This document shows positions 12,884 through 25,167 of a DNA stretch of 64,000 nucleotides, in pieces. The notes under the pieces were generated by a model that saw nothing but the letters and a program-made list of their open reading frames with translations, was not told the origin of the DNA and did no database searches. The position numbers and the translations under genes were made by a program. Position 1 is the stretch's first letter. Every line of letters begins with the position of its first letter. Source of the DNA: Boswellia sacra (Eukaryota; Streptophyta; Magnoliopsida; Sapindales; Burseraceae); contig SNVD02010473.1 in NCBI GenBank assembly GCA_013180625.2, positions 4,154,001-4,218,000 of the forward strand, given 5' to 3'.

Positions 12884-14017
12884 TTATTTAGGAGGAAACT
12901 GATCCTTGTCCTTATCTGACTGGCTACCACTGCTGCTGTGAGAAGGAAGAATCATAGGAGTCATGCTAAAATGGAAGGGCCTCAGGGCCTGGCTTATGGA
13001 TTGTGGAGGTGGGGAAAGAAAATTAGAAAAAAGATTGTGTGGATTGGAGCTCAGCATTTGAAACTGGTTGATTTGTCTCGGATCAATCTCAACAGAAGCC
13101 GGAACATGAGAAGGGAACAATGGTTGCGTTGTTGATCCGGGTGGACATACCACAATCTGAGAGCCGGATGATAGAGACAATGTGGATGGCAATGGCACAA
13201 CATTAAAGTTGTGGAGATCTTCTGTTTGGGATGTAAATCCATGGCTTCCTAATTGAGACAAATTAGGAAAATTTGAAGGTTCCAAATGATAATAAGACCC
13301 GTAAGGCACAATATTATTCAACGAACCTGGTAAGGATGAATTGTTGGACCTAGGTAAGAAGTTTATAGATGAAACTTCTGTTCCATGCCCTTCATTCACA
13401 TCTTGTTTCTCTTCGCTTCCTTTTGTCCAATTTTCCTTCTCATTTATATCTTCATTTGCTGCTTCTTTGGAGTTAGCCCTCCAAAGAGCATTAGAACGCC
13501 AAATATTTGATCTATGTAATCCTTCTTCATCTTCCCAATTGATGGCACCGCTATTGATCCTAAACCCTTCTTTGTTAGATTGGGAGGCATTAACTTCATG
13601 AGATGATGGCATTTCTTGATGGTTTAGACCCAAATTTCCCGGCAGCACAGGGAGGGGAGGGAGTGCATCGATTTCATGCTTTGCCGCATTAAGCAACCAA
13701 TCAACAACCTTGCTCGGTTGATTAAGTCCAAGTCTATCCTGAAGATCATATAACTGAATAGCAGTGGGAACAGAAAGCCTCACACGCCTGTCTCTTAGTC
13801 CTCTTATGGTGCACACTTTGCTATGTCTGTCTTTACCTCCAAAAGCTCTCGAGACCCGCACAATTCTTGGATCCTTCAATCTCAACCATGGTGATGAACT
13901 AGATGAAGCCTTAGCAATGATATTCTTACCATCACTTGCATTACCTTCATGTTTTCTAGGAGAATCCGCTTTTTTTGAACTCGAAATCATCTTAGGTCTC
14001 TCATTATTGGTGCACAT
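12884..14017 (-). CDS. CIN-type class II TCP transcription factor, TCP5/13/17 clade
   Basis: Single-exon nuclear DNA-binding protein of 377 residues. The TCP domain covers about residues 48-120: a basic region with DPRIVRVSRAFGGKDRHSKV, then helix I (LSVPTAIQLYDLQDRLG), a loop, and helix II (SKVVDWLLNAAKHEID). A Ser-run followed by W just before the domain (SSSSSPW) and the sequence within the basic region resemble the TCP13-like branch most. Known members promote cell differentiation in leaf margins and link to light and auxin responses. This clade lacks the miR319 target site, and I see none here. The start is the ATG at 14017 (MCTNNERPKM). The C-terminal two-thirds is Ser/Pro/Asn-rich and probably disordered. 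Confidence 0.93.
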   Translation of the reverse strand: MCTNNERPKMISSSKKADSPRKHEGNASDGKNIIAKASSSSSPWLRLKDPRIVRVSRAFGGKDRHSKVCTIRGLRDRRVRLSVPTAIQLYDLQDRLGLNQPSKVVDWLLNAAKHEIDALPPLPVLPGNLGLNHQEMPSSHEVNASQSNKEGFRINSGAINWEDEEGLHRSNIWRSNALWRANSKEAANEDINEKENWTKGSEEKQDVNEGHGTEVSSINFLPRSNNSSLPGSLNNIVPYGSYYHLEPSNFPNLSQLGSHGFTSQTEDLHNFNVVPLPSTLSLSSGSQIVVCPPGSTTQPLFPSHVPASVEIDPRQINQFQMLSSNPHNLFSNFLSPPPQSISQALRPFHFSMTPMILPSHSSSGSQSDKDKDQFPPK

Positions 14018-17000
14018 GCAGCTCAGCTTCTAGGTATATCATATAAAAATCTTTTCTCTCGAAGATTACTAGCTCAGAATGACTTTGCCTCAAAAACTTC
14101 TTCATTTACCGGTTTCCCTTGTTTATCAGCCTTGTGATTCATGAAAAAGAAAGCAATAACAAAGTAAAGAAATTAGATCCCAGTACTTGAACTGTTAAGT
14201 CTGAAAAATAATTCATAAAATTGAAGAATATATAATTAACAACTGGGCAAAAAAAACGCAACTATCAATCATCAACAGATTCTCATACATAAGAGGACAA
14301 GTGAAATACTGAAAAAAAGCATAAATATAGTAAATAACTAGTATACAGAGAGCAGCCGATGTTAGATCAGTCAAGTACTTGCTTTCTAGTTCTTGATATC
14401 GGTGGCATATCTCACAACTGGTAACCAAAATGAACAAAATCAGACATGGCGGCTGGTGTTGTAAATAAAAAGAAAAGCCATTGTACAGCTGTGAATGCTA
14501 TATGGCTAGATGGTCAAAAGAATTAATGAAATAACTTATATATTCTTGACCTGGTGAAGCAAAGCAAAAGAAATAGATAGATACATATTCTTATTCAAAG
14601 GTTTAGAATAATGGTAGCTAGTAGGTTATACTTTTTTTATAGAGAATTAAAAGCGTGTGAACTTACACCAAGGGCAAACATTTTATGCTTTCCTTTGGTA
14701 GCTGGAAGTGGAAAGGTACTGATTCTGAGCCGCAGTTCGAATTCACCTGCTGAATTTTGGTACAGTAATCTGAATATATATGGAAGTGAAGGTTGAAAAC
14801 TTGAATTGAATTGCTGAGAATAAATTTATTGATGAAAGTTGAAGCATATGAGAAAGGAGATGCCGGAATTCAACCGACCATGATCCACAGAAGAATTGGA
14901 AAAAAGCAATGGCACAAATGCTGCCACGTGTAGCATCTCACCATGGGGTCAATAAATGTGCTAATTGAAATCTTATCAGTTTCTTCATCACGCATATTGG
15001 GCAATCATTACCTTGCCTAGATCATTCATTAGGGCTAATCATCCTAGGTTAAGGTCAAAATGCAATAATTTAATTCAACTTATTTGAGGGGGAACGTACA
15101 TGTTGATTAAAAATAATTAAAGTCCTAATCACAAATGTTTAAAGTGACATAATCTCTCTCTTTTGTTGTACACAAAACAAAATCTATTGGTTTCGACGGG
15201 GGACCATGCTGCCATTTTGTAAAGCGGCAAGGCGTGCTTTATCGACAACTACAAAAGGTTTTCGTTTTGCAAACTGAACCCTTATCACATGGGGTCGGTG
15301 GATGCACGCCTAGCTAGTACTAAGGTAGATATACATGTGATCAAGAGAATGAAATCTAGCTTAATTGACTAAAGGGGATCTTCACGTCATTCAATTTGTT
15401 CCATGCGTTTGTAGCTCATTACATCTATTATCTCATTCCTAAGATTCACTAACTTCATCACAAGATATGAAACAACGTAAGAAATGAGTCAAGTTACACT
15501 TCAATTGATTATATATACGATAATGATTGAAACATTTAAAACATTCTGCCAAACCAGTAACCATATCTAAATGAAACAAAGAAAAGAATTAACGGAGACA
15601 CACACATACACACATATTTTTATATGATACTGAAAGATCTAATCTTCACATGGAGCAAAGATTTGAAGGACAGTACAAAAAAGAAATCCATCGATGCCAA
15701 TTAGTTGGATGAGTCCATTCATGGGCTTGAAAAGTTGTGGTCGATAGTCTGAGGCATTGCCATCTTGATGTGGATGATAGCTACTTAAGACAATGAGAAG
15801 CTACCTTATAGGTGAGGGACCAACATACGTATATAATTTGCTTTAGAAAATCCACCCAGTAGTGTAAAAGAGGACCACACAACTTTTCTTCGGATATGCA
15901 TGGAGCAAGTTGAAGGTGTGTTCAACCTAAAGCCCGCCATTCGCAAGCACAATGGAATATATAACATTAACGAATTTAGGACTAATTTGTTGACAAAATA
16001 TATATATATAGAGAGAGAGAGAGAGGGAGAGAGAGAGACGTATGAGAGTTTACTTTGTTCATCTTTGTAAAGGATCAAACTCAAATGCAACACGATTTTC
16101 TCCTTAAATTCTTCAAAGATATATATTATCATTCTTTGTCATTTTCCAGCGTCAAAACCCTAGCTTTTCTTTCCAATTTTATGCCATAACATGGGCGTAC
16201 TAACTTGCTAATGTCGCACGTGAACCTTCCATTGCAGAACTTGCTTCATACTTTTACTTCTAGCTGGGTTTTTGATAAATCCCGTGAAACAACACAATAA
16301 TCTCTATATCATTAGGGCAAGAAAAAGAATAATGAAACAAATCTTTGTTTTATAAAATGGAAATGGAAATTGTTTTCAAAATATACATAAACATAGAAAG
16401 GGGAAGAAAAAGAAAAAAAGAAAAAAAGGTTGGTTTTCTGATCTCTATAGCTAGCCTTTTTGAACTCTAGCTTCTTTAAAATTTTGGCCTGTAAATATAT
16501 TGGAGCAGATGATTTTGCCAGCAGACAAGCAGAACAAAGCAATTCCTCGACCCTTGAAAGTAACAAAAGTGAATGGTAATCTCCCAGAAAACTCACCTGA
16601 TCTGATGTCAACTAGAGCACGAAGAAAGCTTTTGTTCTCAAGAAAATATAAGAACCCAAGTTACCAAAGGTATCAGATTTTGTGATCATGATAGGCTTTA
16701 ACTTGAAATTTCTTGGTAATGGATACGCCAAAAAAGAAATTCAGAAAATTCAAGATACAGCTCAGTGGGATGACAACCAACAAAAAAGAAAATCATTTTC
16801 CAAGATATATATATATATATATAGTTCATTAACATCCAAAAGGAACTGTGCCGGAGAGAAACATATTGTTTTTAAGTACTCCATATTAATTTCTGTCTTA
16901 TTCGAGTCTCCACTGACAATTTTAAAATGTTACTTTCTTTTCGGGTAATCAAATAAAATAAATTTTAAAATTTATTCTATCTATTTCACTATACAGAGGC

Positions 17001-17478
17001 GGTGAGTCTAATCACTTATACTAAATCATTATTTAATAGTAGTTAAAAGATTTTATTTTTTAGTTTTTTAATGTTGACTAGTTCTCAATCTCTCTGTTGG
17101 AATTTAACTTTCTTTGGATGCCACTTTGTTGAACAATAACTCAAATATACTTCAACTCAAGCAACACAATAACACAAATAAAAAAAAATATTTTATCTCT
17201 AACTCTTCTCAACTCTTTTTTTCTTCTTAGTAACAGTTAATTCATTCATAATCCTACTCAAACTATGAATACTAATATTACTAAAATAAATCACATAACT
17301 GACTCTAATCCATAATTAACGATGAATATTAAACAATTTCTTAATATGATTTCTAATCTAATTAGGAACATAACTTCTCATCCTATTTTAATATGAGCTT
17401 TATTTTATAATTTAACTTTTAAGCTCTCTTTAAATTTCAAAAACTCTTCATGATTTCTCTCAACTCACTCTCACAATT
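14018..17478. other. Upstream region of the TCP gene
   Basis: Presumed promoter and spacer. A G-box-type CCACGTGT lies at about 14,934, roughly 0.9 kb upstream of the TCP start codon. I found no recognisable gene. One small ATG frame (16,509-16,683, 57 codons, basic C-terminal half) has no family match that I know. Confidence 0.5.
15999..16038. repeat. (TA)n then (GA)n compound microsatellite
   Basis: TA repeats at about 15,999-16,010 run directly into a nearly pure GA tract at 16,011-16,038. Confidence 0.95.
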
Positions 17479-17486
17479 AAAGTGTC

Positions 17487-17689
17487 TTTTTTTTTTTTTT
17501 TTGATAACCTAAACTTCTGCACCAAACTAGACCATTTATGTCCATCTCAATTAACCCTAACTGAGGGTTAGTTGGGCACCCCAACCTCATGACCTGACAA
17601 CAAAAGGTGAAAATTTTTAAGTTTTTCACCAGGAGGGCACGAACTTGAGAGCACAAACTTGAGACATTGATATACCTACATGCAGGGCA
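17487..17689 (-). mobile_element. SINE-like short retroposon
   Basis: A 203-bp minus-strand unit that ends in a 16-A tail (T run at 17,487-17,502 on plus) and is bounded by an exact 8-bp direct repeat, AAAGTGTC, at 17,479-17,486 and 17,690-17,697. Near its 5' side (plus 17,610-17,660) is AGTTCGTGCCC, which resembles a Pol III B box. There is no coding capacity. The tail plus target duplication strongly suggests retroposition. The SINE family is not identified. Confidence 0.65.
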
Positions 17690-17697
17690 AAAGTGTC

Positions 17698-19206
17698 ATT
17701 TTAAATAACAATTCGTATGTGGTTTATAAAGATGTAATAAAATAAACTCATAAAATCAACAAAATGATATGATGAATAGACCTTGTATAAGTAATTCTCT
17801 ATTTGAGAATATTGTTTTTGCTTCTGACAAAAAGATAAAAATACGAAGAGAAGAAGTCGTAGCAAAAGACGTACAAATTGTATCCGAAAGGAACGAGAAG
17901 AAAGAGGGGTAATTCTTAGTCATCAAAGTTCAGAAGGCTTCTTCTATTTCAACATTTAACCGATGCTTCTTCAATGACTTTGACCCTACTGTATTGATAG
18001 CACACGGAGCAAGAGAGGGAGAGCGGCCCGTCACTGGTTATCTGCAGGCAGAAAGAGAGAGAAGAGAAACTTTTAGGGTATTAATATCTCTTTCCCTCTT
18101 TCTAAAGTCGAAATTAACAAGCAGTAGTAATAGTACTGGTGGTGGTGGGCATCTCAAGAGGGAACAGTGGAAAAAAGCTCACGAACCCGTCAGATTGACT
18201 GATCCAAAGCAAAGGGTACCATTACTGCCAAATAAATGGTCCCCAGATTCCAGAGACAAGTCGTCGCTCTCTTCGTTATACTTCTAATCTTCCACCCCTA
18301 ATTTTGGGTTACTAGCAACAGCAGCTGAGCTGCTTGCCAATTTCATAAGCAAACGTATGGCATCCACAATTTTTGTTTAGCAAATTTTTACCAAGCTCTT
18401 TATATCGTGATTTCAATTTCATTGTAAATATTGTCCAGTAGATCGGCCAAATCTAAATGATAATATATATTTCCCCTTTCAAATAGCTATCTTAGCAACT
18501 TAACCTGTCTATTAAAAGTACACAAACCCCTTTTGTGCAAAATCAGATTTAGAGCATCTAAATTTATCGTTAATATCGCGTCTATTTTCCACTTTTTTTC
18601 CTTTTATTTTAAGAATAACAATTAGATAAAAAAATAAGCAAATATATTAAGTAAAAATATATTGCACATCAGGAGGTCGGTATCCTTCATCAATCAGCCC
18701 ATATGCAAATTCTGCATTTTTTTTTTATGCTCTTCTCGTACTAGTGATAATTAATTTTTGTTGACCGGCTGCTGAGATGACAAAATTAAATGATGTTGTG
18801 GTCATTAAATTGTTACTCATACGGAAGGCAGATTTGATTTGATTACCATCAATAACAACCTCCTCCCTGACAATAATATATATATTGTCATGGGCCCAAG
18901 TTTCACCGAACCGATTTCTTCATGGTGAGCTTCAAAGCTTTAGAATACATCATTCTTTCCTTGAACATTTAAACCTTAATTTGTCAGTTGTTTTAAACAG
19001 TATTTTCCCGTTGGAAAATTTCACGTCTATATCATTAACCATTATTTCGTCGTTTAAATGATCGAGGACAGGCGAAAATCGTGCTCCCTACCCAACGAGA
19101 AAACACCGTGTAAAATGACTATATACTGTTTGCTAATTGTATAGAAATGTCGAAAGGTCTTCTAAAAGAAACCAGAGTTGTCGACCTTTACCACTTTGTC
19201 TTCTCC
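17698..19206. other. Spacer with one unrecognised reading frame
   Basis: Mostly AT-rich, except for a GC-richer island at about 17,990-18,290. A frame there stays open for about 97 codons but lacks an ATG at its start and has no recognisable domain. No other gene is visible. Confidence 0.45.
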
Positions 19207-20116
19207 GAGCCTGTTTGAAAGAGGGGGATTGGACTAGATTTTGATATTAATTTATTAGACCATTGTTTGAAGCATTTCAAAGGGATTGGAATTGGGACTA
19301 ATCTTAGTTCGGATAGTAGCAAATTTTTAGGACTAGGAGTCTTAGGGTAAATCATGGGATACCTTATCCCAAGCTTGAACAATTAATTTTTTATTTTATT
19401 TTAATTAATAATAATATGAAAATGGTATAATATTAAATAAATAGTAATTTAAGATAAATTTTAAATAATAATAAATAATTGTATATACTATTATTAATAA
19501 TTGTACTATTTAAGTTATAATATTAGTAAAATTAATATAATAAAATATTATATTATTAGATAAAATATTAAAATAATTAAGTTGAAAATAATAATATTAT
19601 TAAACCTAATCTAATAATAAATAAAATAAAATAAATAATTGTTGATATAATAATAAATTTTAGTATAATAAAAATAAAAGATTATTAAGAAAATATAAAT
19701 ATAATAGTATAAAATATAAAAAATACACATAAAATACATTATAATATAGTGATAATTAATAATTAATAATTTTTAATTATATAATGTTTAATTATATTTT
19801 AATCTAGAATTAATATTGAATATTTAATTATAAAAATATTAAATTTAATATAATATTTTGAATTATTATTTTTATAAAAAATTATCAAGTATTTAAATAT
19901 TTTTTATCTAAATATTAAATTAATATTTATTCGAATTAAACTTCAATAAAAAATATATTATTTTATAATTAAAATTTTATTCCTTAAAAATTTATTATAT
20001 ATTAATATAGTCCAGTCCCATACTATGCTAAATATAAGACAATATTATCTATAATCCAATCCAATCTAGTCCAATCCCAATCTCAATCCTATTCTCGATT
20101 CCTAAATGGGGTCTAT
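19207..20116. mobile_element. MITE-like element with imperfect inverted ends
   Basis: The left end GAGCCTGTTTGAAAGAGGGG continues into GGATTGGACTAGA. The right end read in reverse, AGACCCCATTTAGGAATCGA, continues into GGGATTGGACTAGATTGG. The ends therefore share a subterminal ATTGGACTAGA motif in inverted orientation. The core (about 19,385-20,010) is extremely AT-rich and non-coding. I could not define a target duplication; TCTTCTCC and GAGTCTCC match only partly. The superfamily is uncertain. Confidence 0.5.
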
Positions 20117-23100
20117 GAGTCTCCCAAGGTACTGGAGGAGTTCACAGAGATATTTTATCTAAATTCTTAGAGACAACCTCTTTTATAATCCAAAGGTTAC
20201 CTTACTGCCTGTCCAAGATACAAATCAAAATTTACCTCAAGAAAATCAAAGGATAATTGGATATGAACAGTAGGTAATAAAAAATTATTAAAAAAGAGAG
20301 AATTTAATAAATTTTAATAATATATTGATAATAAATATTACATGATAGATGATCATATTTAAAAATCAATAATATTACAATTACAAATTCTGTATACAAA
20401 GTTGATTAGCATCAAGTGAACGGAAAGATCAATATGAGTTGTTAATATAATAAATGCTGATAAGTTAGGTGATATTGAATAAGTGGTGTCACACCAACTT
20501 TGCATACTAACTTTACATATAAATTTTGTAAGTGTAGCATTACTCTTTAAGAATTTATTTAGATTACAAGAATCGTTATTATTTGAGACAAAAAGCATTG
20601 TGAAATTTTTAATTTTTTGTTCTAAATTTTATTATTTGAACATAATCATATTAAATATACCGTCAATTTCTAATATTAATATGATATGACATAGCTTTTT
20701 ATTAAATGAACTATTATAATATTGACAATTATTCTAAGTTTTTTTATTTATTGTCGATTTTCAACTATCCAATTAAATATTATGTTAGATTACATAAATT
20801 TTGGTGTACAATATGTATATTTAAACTCATAAGATGTAATGTAACATTAAGAAGAATATCAAGATGGATGTATAAAATTTTATAAATAAAAGAATTATAG
20901 TTTTAAAGATAATATATTATTAATACAAATATAGTTATATATGTTAAATTTATTTTTATTGTTATAATTTCACGTCGGAGGCAATTTGCTTTTTCTGCTG
21001 ATTTTGCATTATTCACTGTAAACATTAATTGTTTTTGCTCTCTGATATGAGTCACTTTCTTCTTACCCATTCATGTTTTCTAGAGAGCTTCTCCCTATCC
21101 TCTCTTTCAAGTTTCAAGAACTAATAAAAGACGATAACTGCATTCAAAAGAAGAAACAGCAATCCCTTAAAAAAAAAAAGTGAAAAGAGAAAAAAAAAAT
21201 ATTCACACTTAAAGCTGCCCACACAAGAGACAAACAAAACAATTAAACTCTACTCTATATATATATATATATACACACACACACATAAAAGACAAAGTTT
21301 AGAAGAGACAAAGGAAGGAACCGCTATGTGGTTAGTGTCTTCTGACGACACACCAGCCTCTTAAGGGGCACACAGCCAGCTTGTACTACATGCAATCGAG
21401 CTTCCTATCTCTCTCTCTCTCTCTGGCACCATAAATAAGTGAAGATGATGATAGAGATGGTGCATGGCTCCCTATAAGATGGTTGATGGTGACAGTGAGC
21501 TGCCAGGGCCAGGCCAGCTGATATGATTTTTGAGCCCATTTAGTGAATTGCAATAAATTTTGTTAAGCACTGAACAACGTAATTTGTACACCAGCAATGT
21601 TTTTACCTTCTTCGTGAAATAACTTCCACTTTTCAGAGCCTTTCAGAGAGTTTTCAAAGGGGCCAGGCCAGGCAGGCGGCTATCTTCTATAATGAATAGC
21701 TATAGTGTAGTGTACCGGATGCAAAACAATTCATCTTTCTTTATCTCTTTTGGTCCGTATAAAGCATGCCATGGTCTCTAGTATATAAAATAAACTGCAT
21801 GTAGCATATATAAAAGTATAACACATTCACATGCATTGTTTGGCTCTTTTGCTGTAAGATCAAATCGTTGTTTCCAACTGAGAGCGCATTCAGTAAACTG
21901 ATACAAAAAGGAGCTAGCGAAGACAACAAAGTGTAATTGCACGCGTGAATGCCAAAGCAGGGAAGGAAATTGAAAACGAGTGGAGACATATTGTGAAAAG
22001 ACTCTTGAATTTGTCCATTGGGCCGACTACATCGATCACCAGGATTTGCTGATGGCACATTTACATAGCTTAGGACAAATGTGATGTGATCACACAAGCT
22101 ACTTTAATCATATAACGAATTAATAATAAAAATATATATATACAGGTATACAAGCTCTTTATCATCTCCCTCATTTCCCTCTTCCATTGTGAATGCCTAG
22201 ATTGTGAATTGGTCAGTGCACTGTGAAGGGTGAACATTTCTTGATGAGTGTGTTGCTATCGATTAGATTGATACATCTATTGCAAGAGCTTAATTGTATT
22301 TCAAGCAGACGTGTGGAAGTGATAGCTTTGAAGAACTATTAACATCATTTCATTTATTCTAATCTCAATGACATTTTAAGCAGTTTTTTTTTTTTTTTTT
22401 TTTTTTGCTTCGAACCTAATTAATTAATCGCTAATTTGAAACAAACGAAGGATTAGGAGTGTCTTCTTCGAATTTAAAATAGATTAAGTACAGAATCCCA
22501 ATCCCAAAACAAAAACAAAAAACAATATAAGGTTATAGTGACCTTGACTTGTAATAACATAGTTGATCGGTTAGCTCAAAGGTTTTATAAATTAATTAAT
22601 GGCTTTGCAGGTTTCAAGAATCAAGATGCTTATCATAAGTCATGACAAAGATGAAAACTGATTCATTGGAGACTTGTCTCACCACAAAAAATATGTTAAT
22701 CTAATAGTTGAATTAATATCATTTCTTTAATGTACTAAATATCTCATTAATTTACAGGATATTGTAGTTTTTCAATTGATCAATTCTAACAAATGTAATA
22801 TATTTTTGTTGAGAAAAACTATAATAATTATAATTAAACTAAGAATGCATACTCTTATATATATATATAAAGTTTAAATTGAATAGTTCCAAATCTTTTA
22901 TTAATTAACTTTTTAATTTAGAATAGCTATTGAGCGAGTTTGATGTTGAAGAGGAATTTGTGAGCTTTTTCTATTGGGCTTTTGTGGTTATTGTGGATCA
23001 ACTGTTTGGATTCATTATTTGGGTCCCAGGCCCATTTGGATTAGAAGGGAAGATTCGTTCTCATCCAGCCCATCTAAGCATCGCTCGTCCTTGGACTACG

Positions 23101-23686
23101 CTCGATTTTTATAACTTATGCGCCAACAGCCCGGAAGTAGAGTTTCCTATTGTCTTTGTCCAGCATCACCATTCAAAAACAGTCTCTTTTTATTTTTAGA
23201 ATAATTTTCAATAAATAATTTGAACTTTAAAGGTGTATCATATAAAACTGATGCCAATATGCTAAACATTTCTTTCTTCATAAAATCATGTTAAAATTAA
23301 ATCTATATTCAATTCATACATTAGGTAATGAGGAGATTAAGTATATAATTCATGATTTTAACATAAAAGGCATCATATAACAAAAGTACATCTATTGCCA
23401 TTGTTTCTACAAACAATGATCATATACAACACCCAATAAAATGAAATAAAATTTATTTGGGTCCATAACTTGAGTAGTTAAGTTGATGAGTACTGCTTTT
23501 GAGCAGTAGCACCTTTTTTATTTCTTTTTAATCAAATGTTGCGTGATTAAAAATTTGTTTTTGAAAGACTTAAAAGAGTATATCTAACACTAATTAGATT
23601 GATTAAATAAAAATTAGAGTTTTACTAAAAACTTAAAAACTCTCAACAACTCGTTTATTTGTGTTTGAAGAAGAAATCAAACATAT
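20117..23686. other. Gene-poor spacer before the BAHD array
   Basis: It contains a partial MITE end near 20,500-20,555, a (TA)n(CA)n tract at 21,255-21,286, a (CT)n tract at 21,409-21,424 and a 23-T run at 22,384-22,406. A patch at 22,960-23,100 has several TGGGCT/GGCCCA motifs of the kind found in plant promoters. No gene is recognised. Confidence 0.5.
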
Positions 23687-25105
23687 TTAATTAAGATCGG
23701 AAAGAAACAGAGTAGCAAAACGATTCATCTCAATGGGGTCTAGGGCTAAACCAATCTCAACACCACAATTTCCATCTCTACTCTCCATCAAGGAGATGCC
23801 TCCATTTCTATCTATTGATGTGAACTCTACTTTGTTAGGCTTTCCCCAACCACAATCAGCTTCGTAAAACTGTAAACGGTTTGACCCGCTAACGAAAACC
23901 ACAATCACTTCTACTCCCGGTTCAAGAGAACTCGAGGGGAATGGTAATTTTAATCCTTCAAAAAGCGCTTTCTCCATCTTCTTCATGGCGGAAATTGTTT
24001 TCTCCACCATAGCGGAAAGCCCCTTTCCTTCCATGAAGACTCTTGCTTCTGCAACCATTGAGCAAAAACCAAGACAGTTGCCGAAATAATTTGAAGGCAG
24101 TGGAGGGTCTATACGCATCCTATGATCCGCAGCAAAGTACCCAGATAAAATAATCTTTCTGTTACTTTCTCTTCCTAATAATCTTGTTTTCAGCAAGCAT
24201 AACGACGTGTAGGCAAAAGTGAGTGCAAACGTTGATATATGAATTGGTTTTGCAACACGTTGGATCTCCTTTTCATCAAATTCTGAGAGCACCTTTTCTC
24301 TGAGCTTCTCGATGTTTTCACAAGTAAGCTCAAATGTTGCTCGGACCGAATTGGCAGGAGGTGTCTTCACGTTACCAGTATTTGGCAATAACTTCAAACT
24401 TCGAGCTGGCTCCGAATGCAACTCATTCTTTTTCCCGAAATAGTTCAAGTATAACGCTTCAAGTCCAGCCGGATCTTTGATACCTGTCCGATCATAGAAC
24501 GGAATTAGAAGTTCCGGTAACGAAGCCGAGTTCTCTTCACTACTTTCTTTGCATAAATAAGCCCATGCTCTCATGAACATGACTCCAGTTTTGCCTTCAA
24601 CAACTGCATGGTGAGCAATACAACCAATAGAAAACCCCTTATTGGGAAACAATGTTATTTGCAAAGCCATTACGCTGGCAATATCTTCAGAGATTGTCAA
24701 CTGCGGTAAAAGATGGCGTGAAGCAGCAGCTTCACGAATTTCACCGCTGGAAAGAACATCAAAGTTTGCATCAGACTCGGCGACGGTGAGGGAAATGGTG
24801 TCAGTTGGAGTAAAATGGACGAGAGGTTTTGGTGCATGGGGAGGCCAGATGATGTTGCCTGCAAGCGGGAGGTAGTGATTGAGAGTAACAGAAAGTGCAC
24901 GTTTGAGTTTAGGGAGAATCACCGAGTTAAAGTGAAGAGAGGTCAAGTCAGGTAGTTGATAGAAGAAGAGAATCTCAGTTGGAAGAGTTTTGATAAACAA
25001 CAAATCGAAGAAAGTGAGAGGGAGAGTGAAATCGGTGTCTGAGTTGGTGGATGGACCTACTCGGATCACCCCAACTATCTTCAAATGGTTAGATGACGAC
25101 CCCAT
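23687..25105 (-). CDS. BAHD acyltransferase 1, with both signature motifs altered
   Basis: Intact single-exon protein of 472 residues, normal length for a BAHD enzyme of the anthocyanin/phenolic glucoside malonyltransferase type. Such enzymes are cytosolic and transfer an acyl group from CoA to a sugar or hydroxyl. The start is the ATG at 25,105 (MGSSSNHLKI). The frame extends 24 codons further only to a TTG. The catalytic motif HxxxD reads H166-A-V-V-E170, so the Asp is Glu (codon GAA). The C-terminal DFGWG reads DCGWG (417-421). YFGNC (340-344), a motif of the malonyltransferase clade, is present. It lies on the opposite strand to all other copies and is the most divergent. It may have altered activity or be catalytically weak; the open frame argues that it is still under some selection. 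Confidence 0.9.
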   Translation of the reverse strand: MGSSSNHLKIVGVIRVGPSTNSDTDFTLPLTFFDLLFIKTLPTEILFFYQLPDLTSLHFNSVILPKLKRALSVTLNHYLPLAGNIIWPPHAPKPLVHFTPTDTISLTVAESDANFDVLSSGEIREAAASRHLLPQLTISEDIASVMALQITLFPNKGFSIGCIAHHAVVEGKTGVMFMRAWAYLCKESSEENSASLPELLIPFYDRTGIKDPAGLEALYLNYFGKKNELHSEPARSLKLLPNTGNVKTPPANSVRATFELTCENIEKLREKVLSEFDEKEIQRVAKPIHISTFALTFAYTSLCLLKTRLLGRESNRKIILSGYFAADHRMRIDPPLPSNYFGNCLGFCSMVAEARVFMEGKGLSAMVEKTISAMKKMEKALFEGLKLPFPSSSLEPGVEVIVVFVSGSNRLQFYEADCGWGKPNKVEFTSIDRNGGISLMESRDGNCGVEIGLALDPIEMNRFATLFLSDLN

Positions 25106-25159
25106 GACTACGAATTTTAATGGCTCTGAACTCTGATCATCAGCTTTCTTATGTGTGTG

Positions 25160-25167
25160 TATATATA
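25160..25167 (-). promoter_or_regulatory. TATA box of BAHD-1
   Basis: TATATATA on the minus strand, about 55 bp upstream of the start codon, which would leave a short 5' UTR. This is inferred from position only. Confidence 0.45.

Noticed and set aside
21300..21530. Possible microRNA precursor (TGCATGGCTCCCTATAAGATG resembles miR160, and TGAGCTGCCAGG resembles miR167)
   Set aside because: Several central mismatches to both mature miRNAs and no convincing opposite arm for a hairpin.
22384..22406. 23-T run followed by GCTTCGAACC as a second SINE
   Set aside because: No flanking direct repeat could be found, and the box-like motif sits right beside the tail, which is the wrong place.
22960..23100. 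Cluster of TGGGCT/GGCCCA motifs as a promoter of a gene at 22,930-23,199
   Set aside because: The reading frame lacks an ATG start and any domain; the motifs alone do not prove a promoter.
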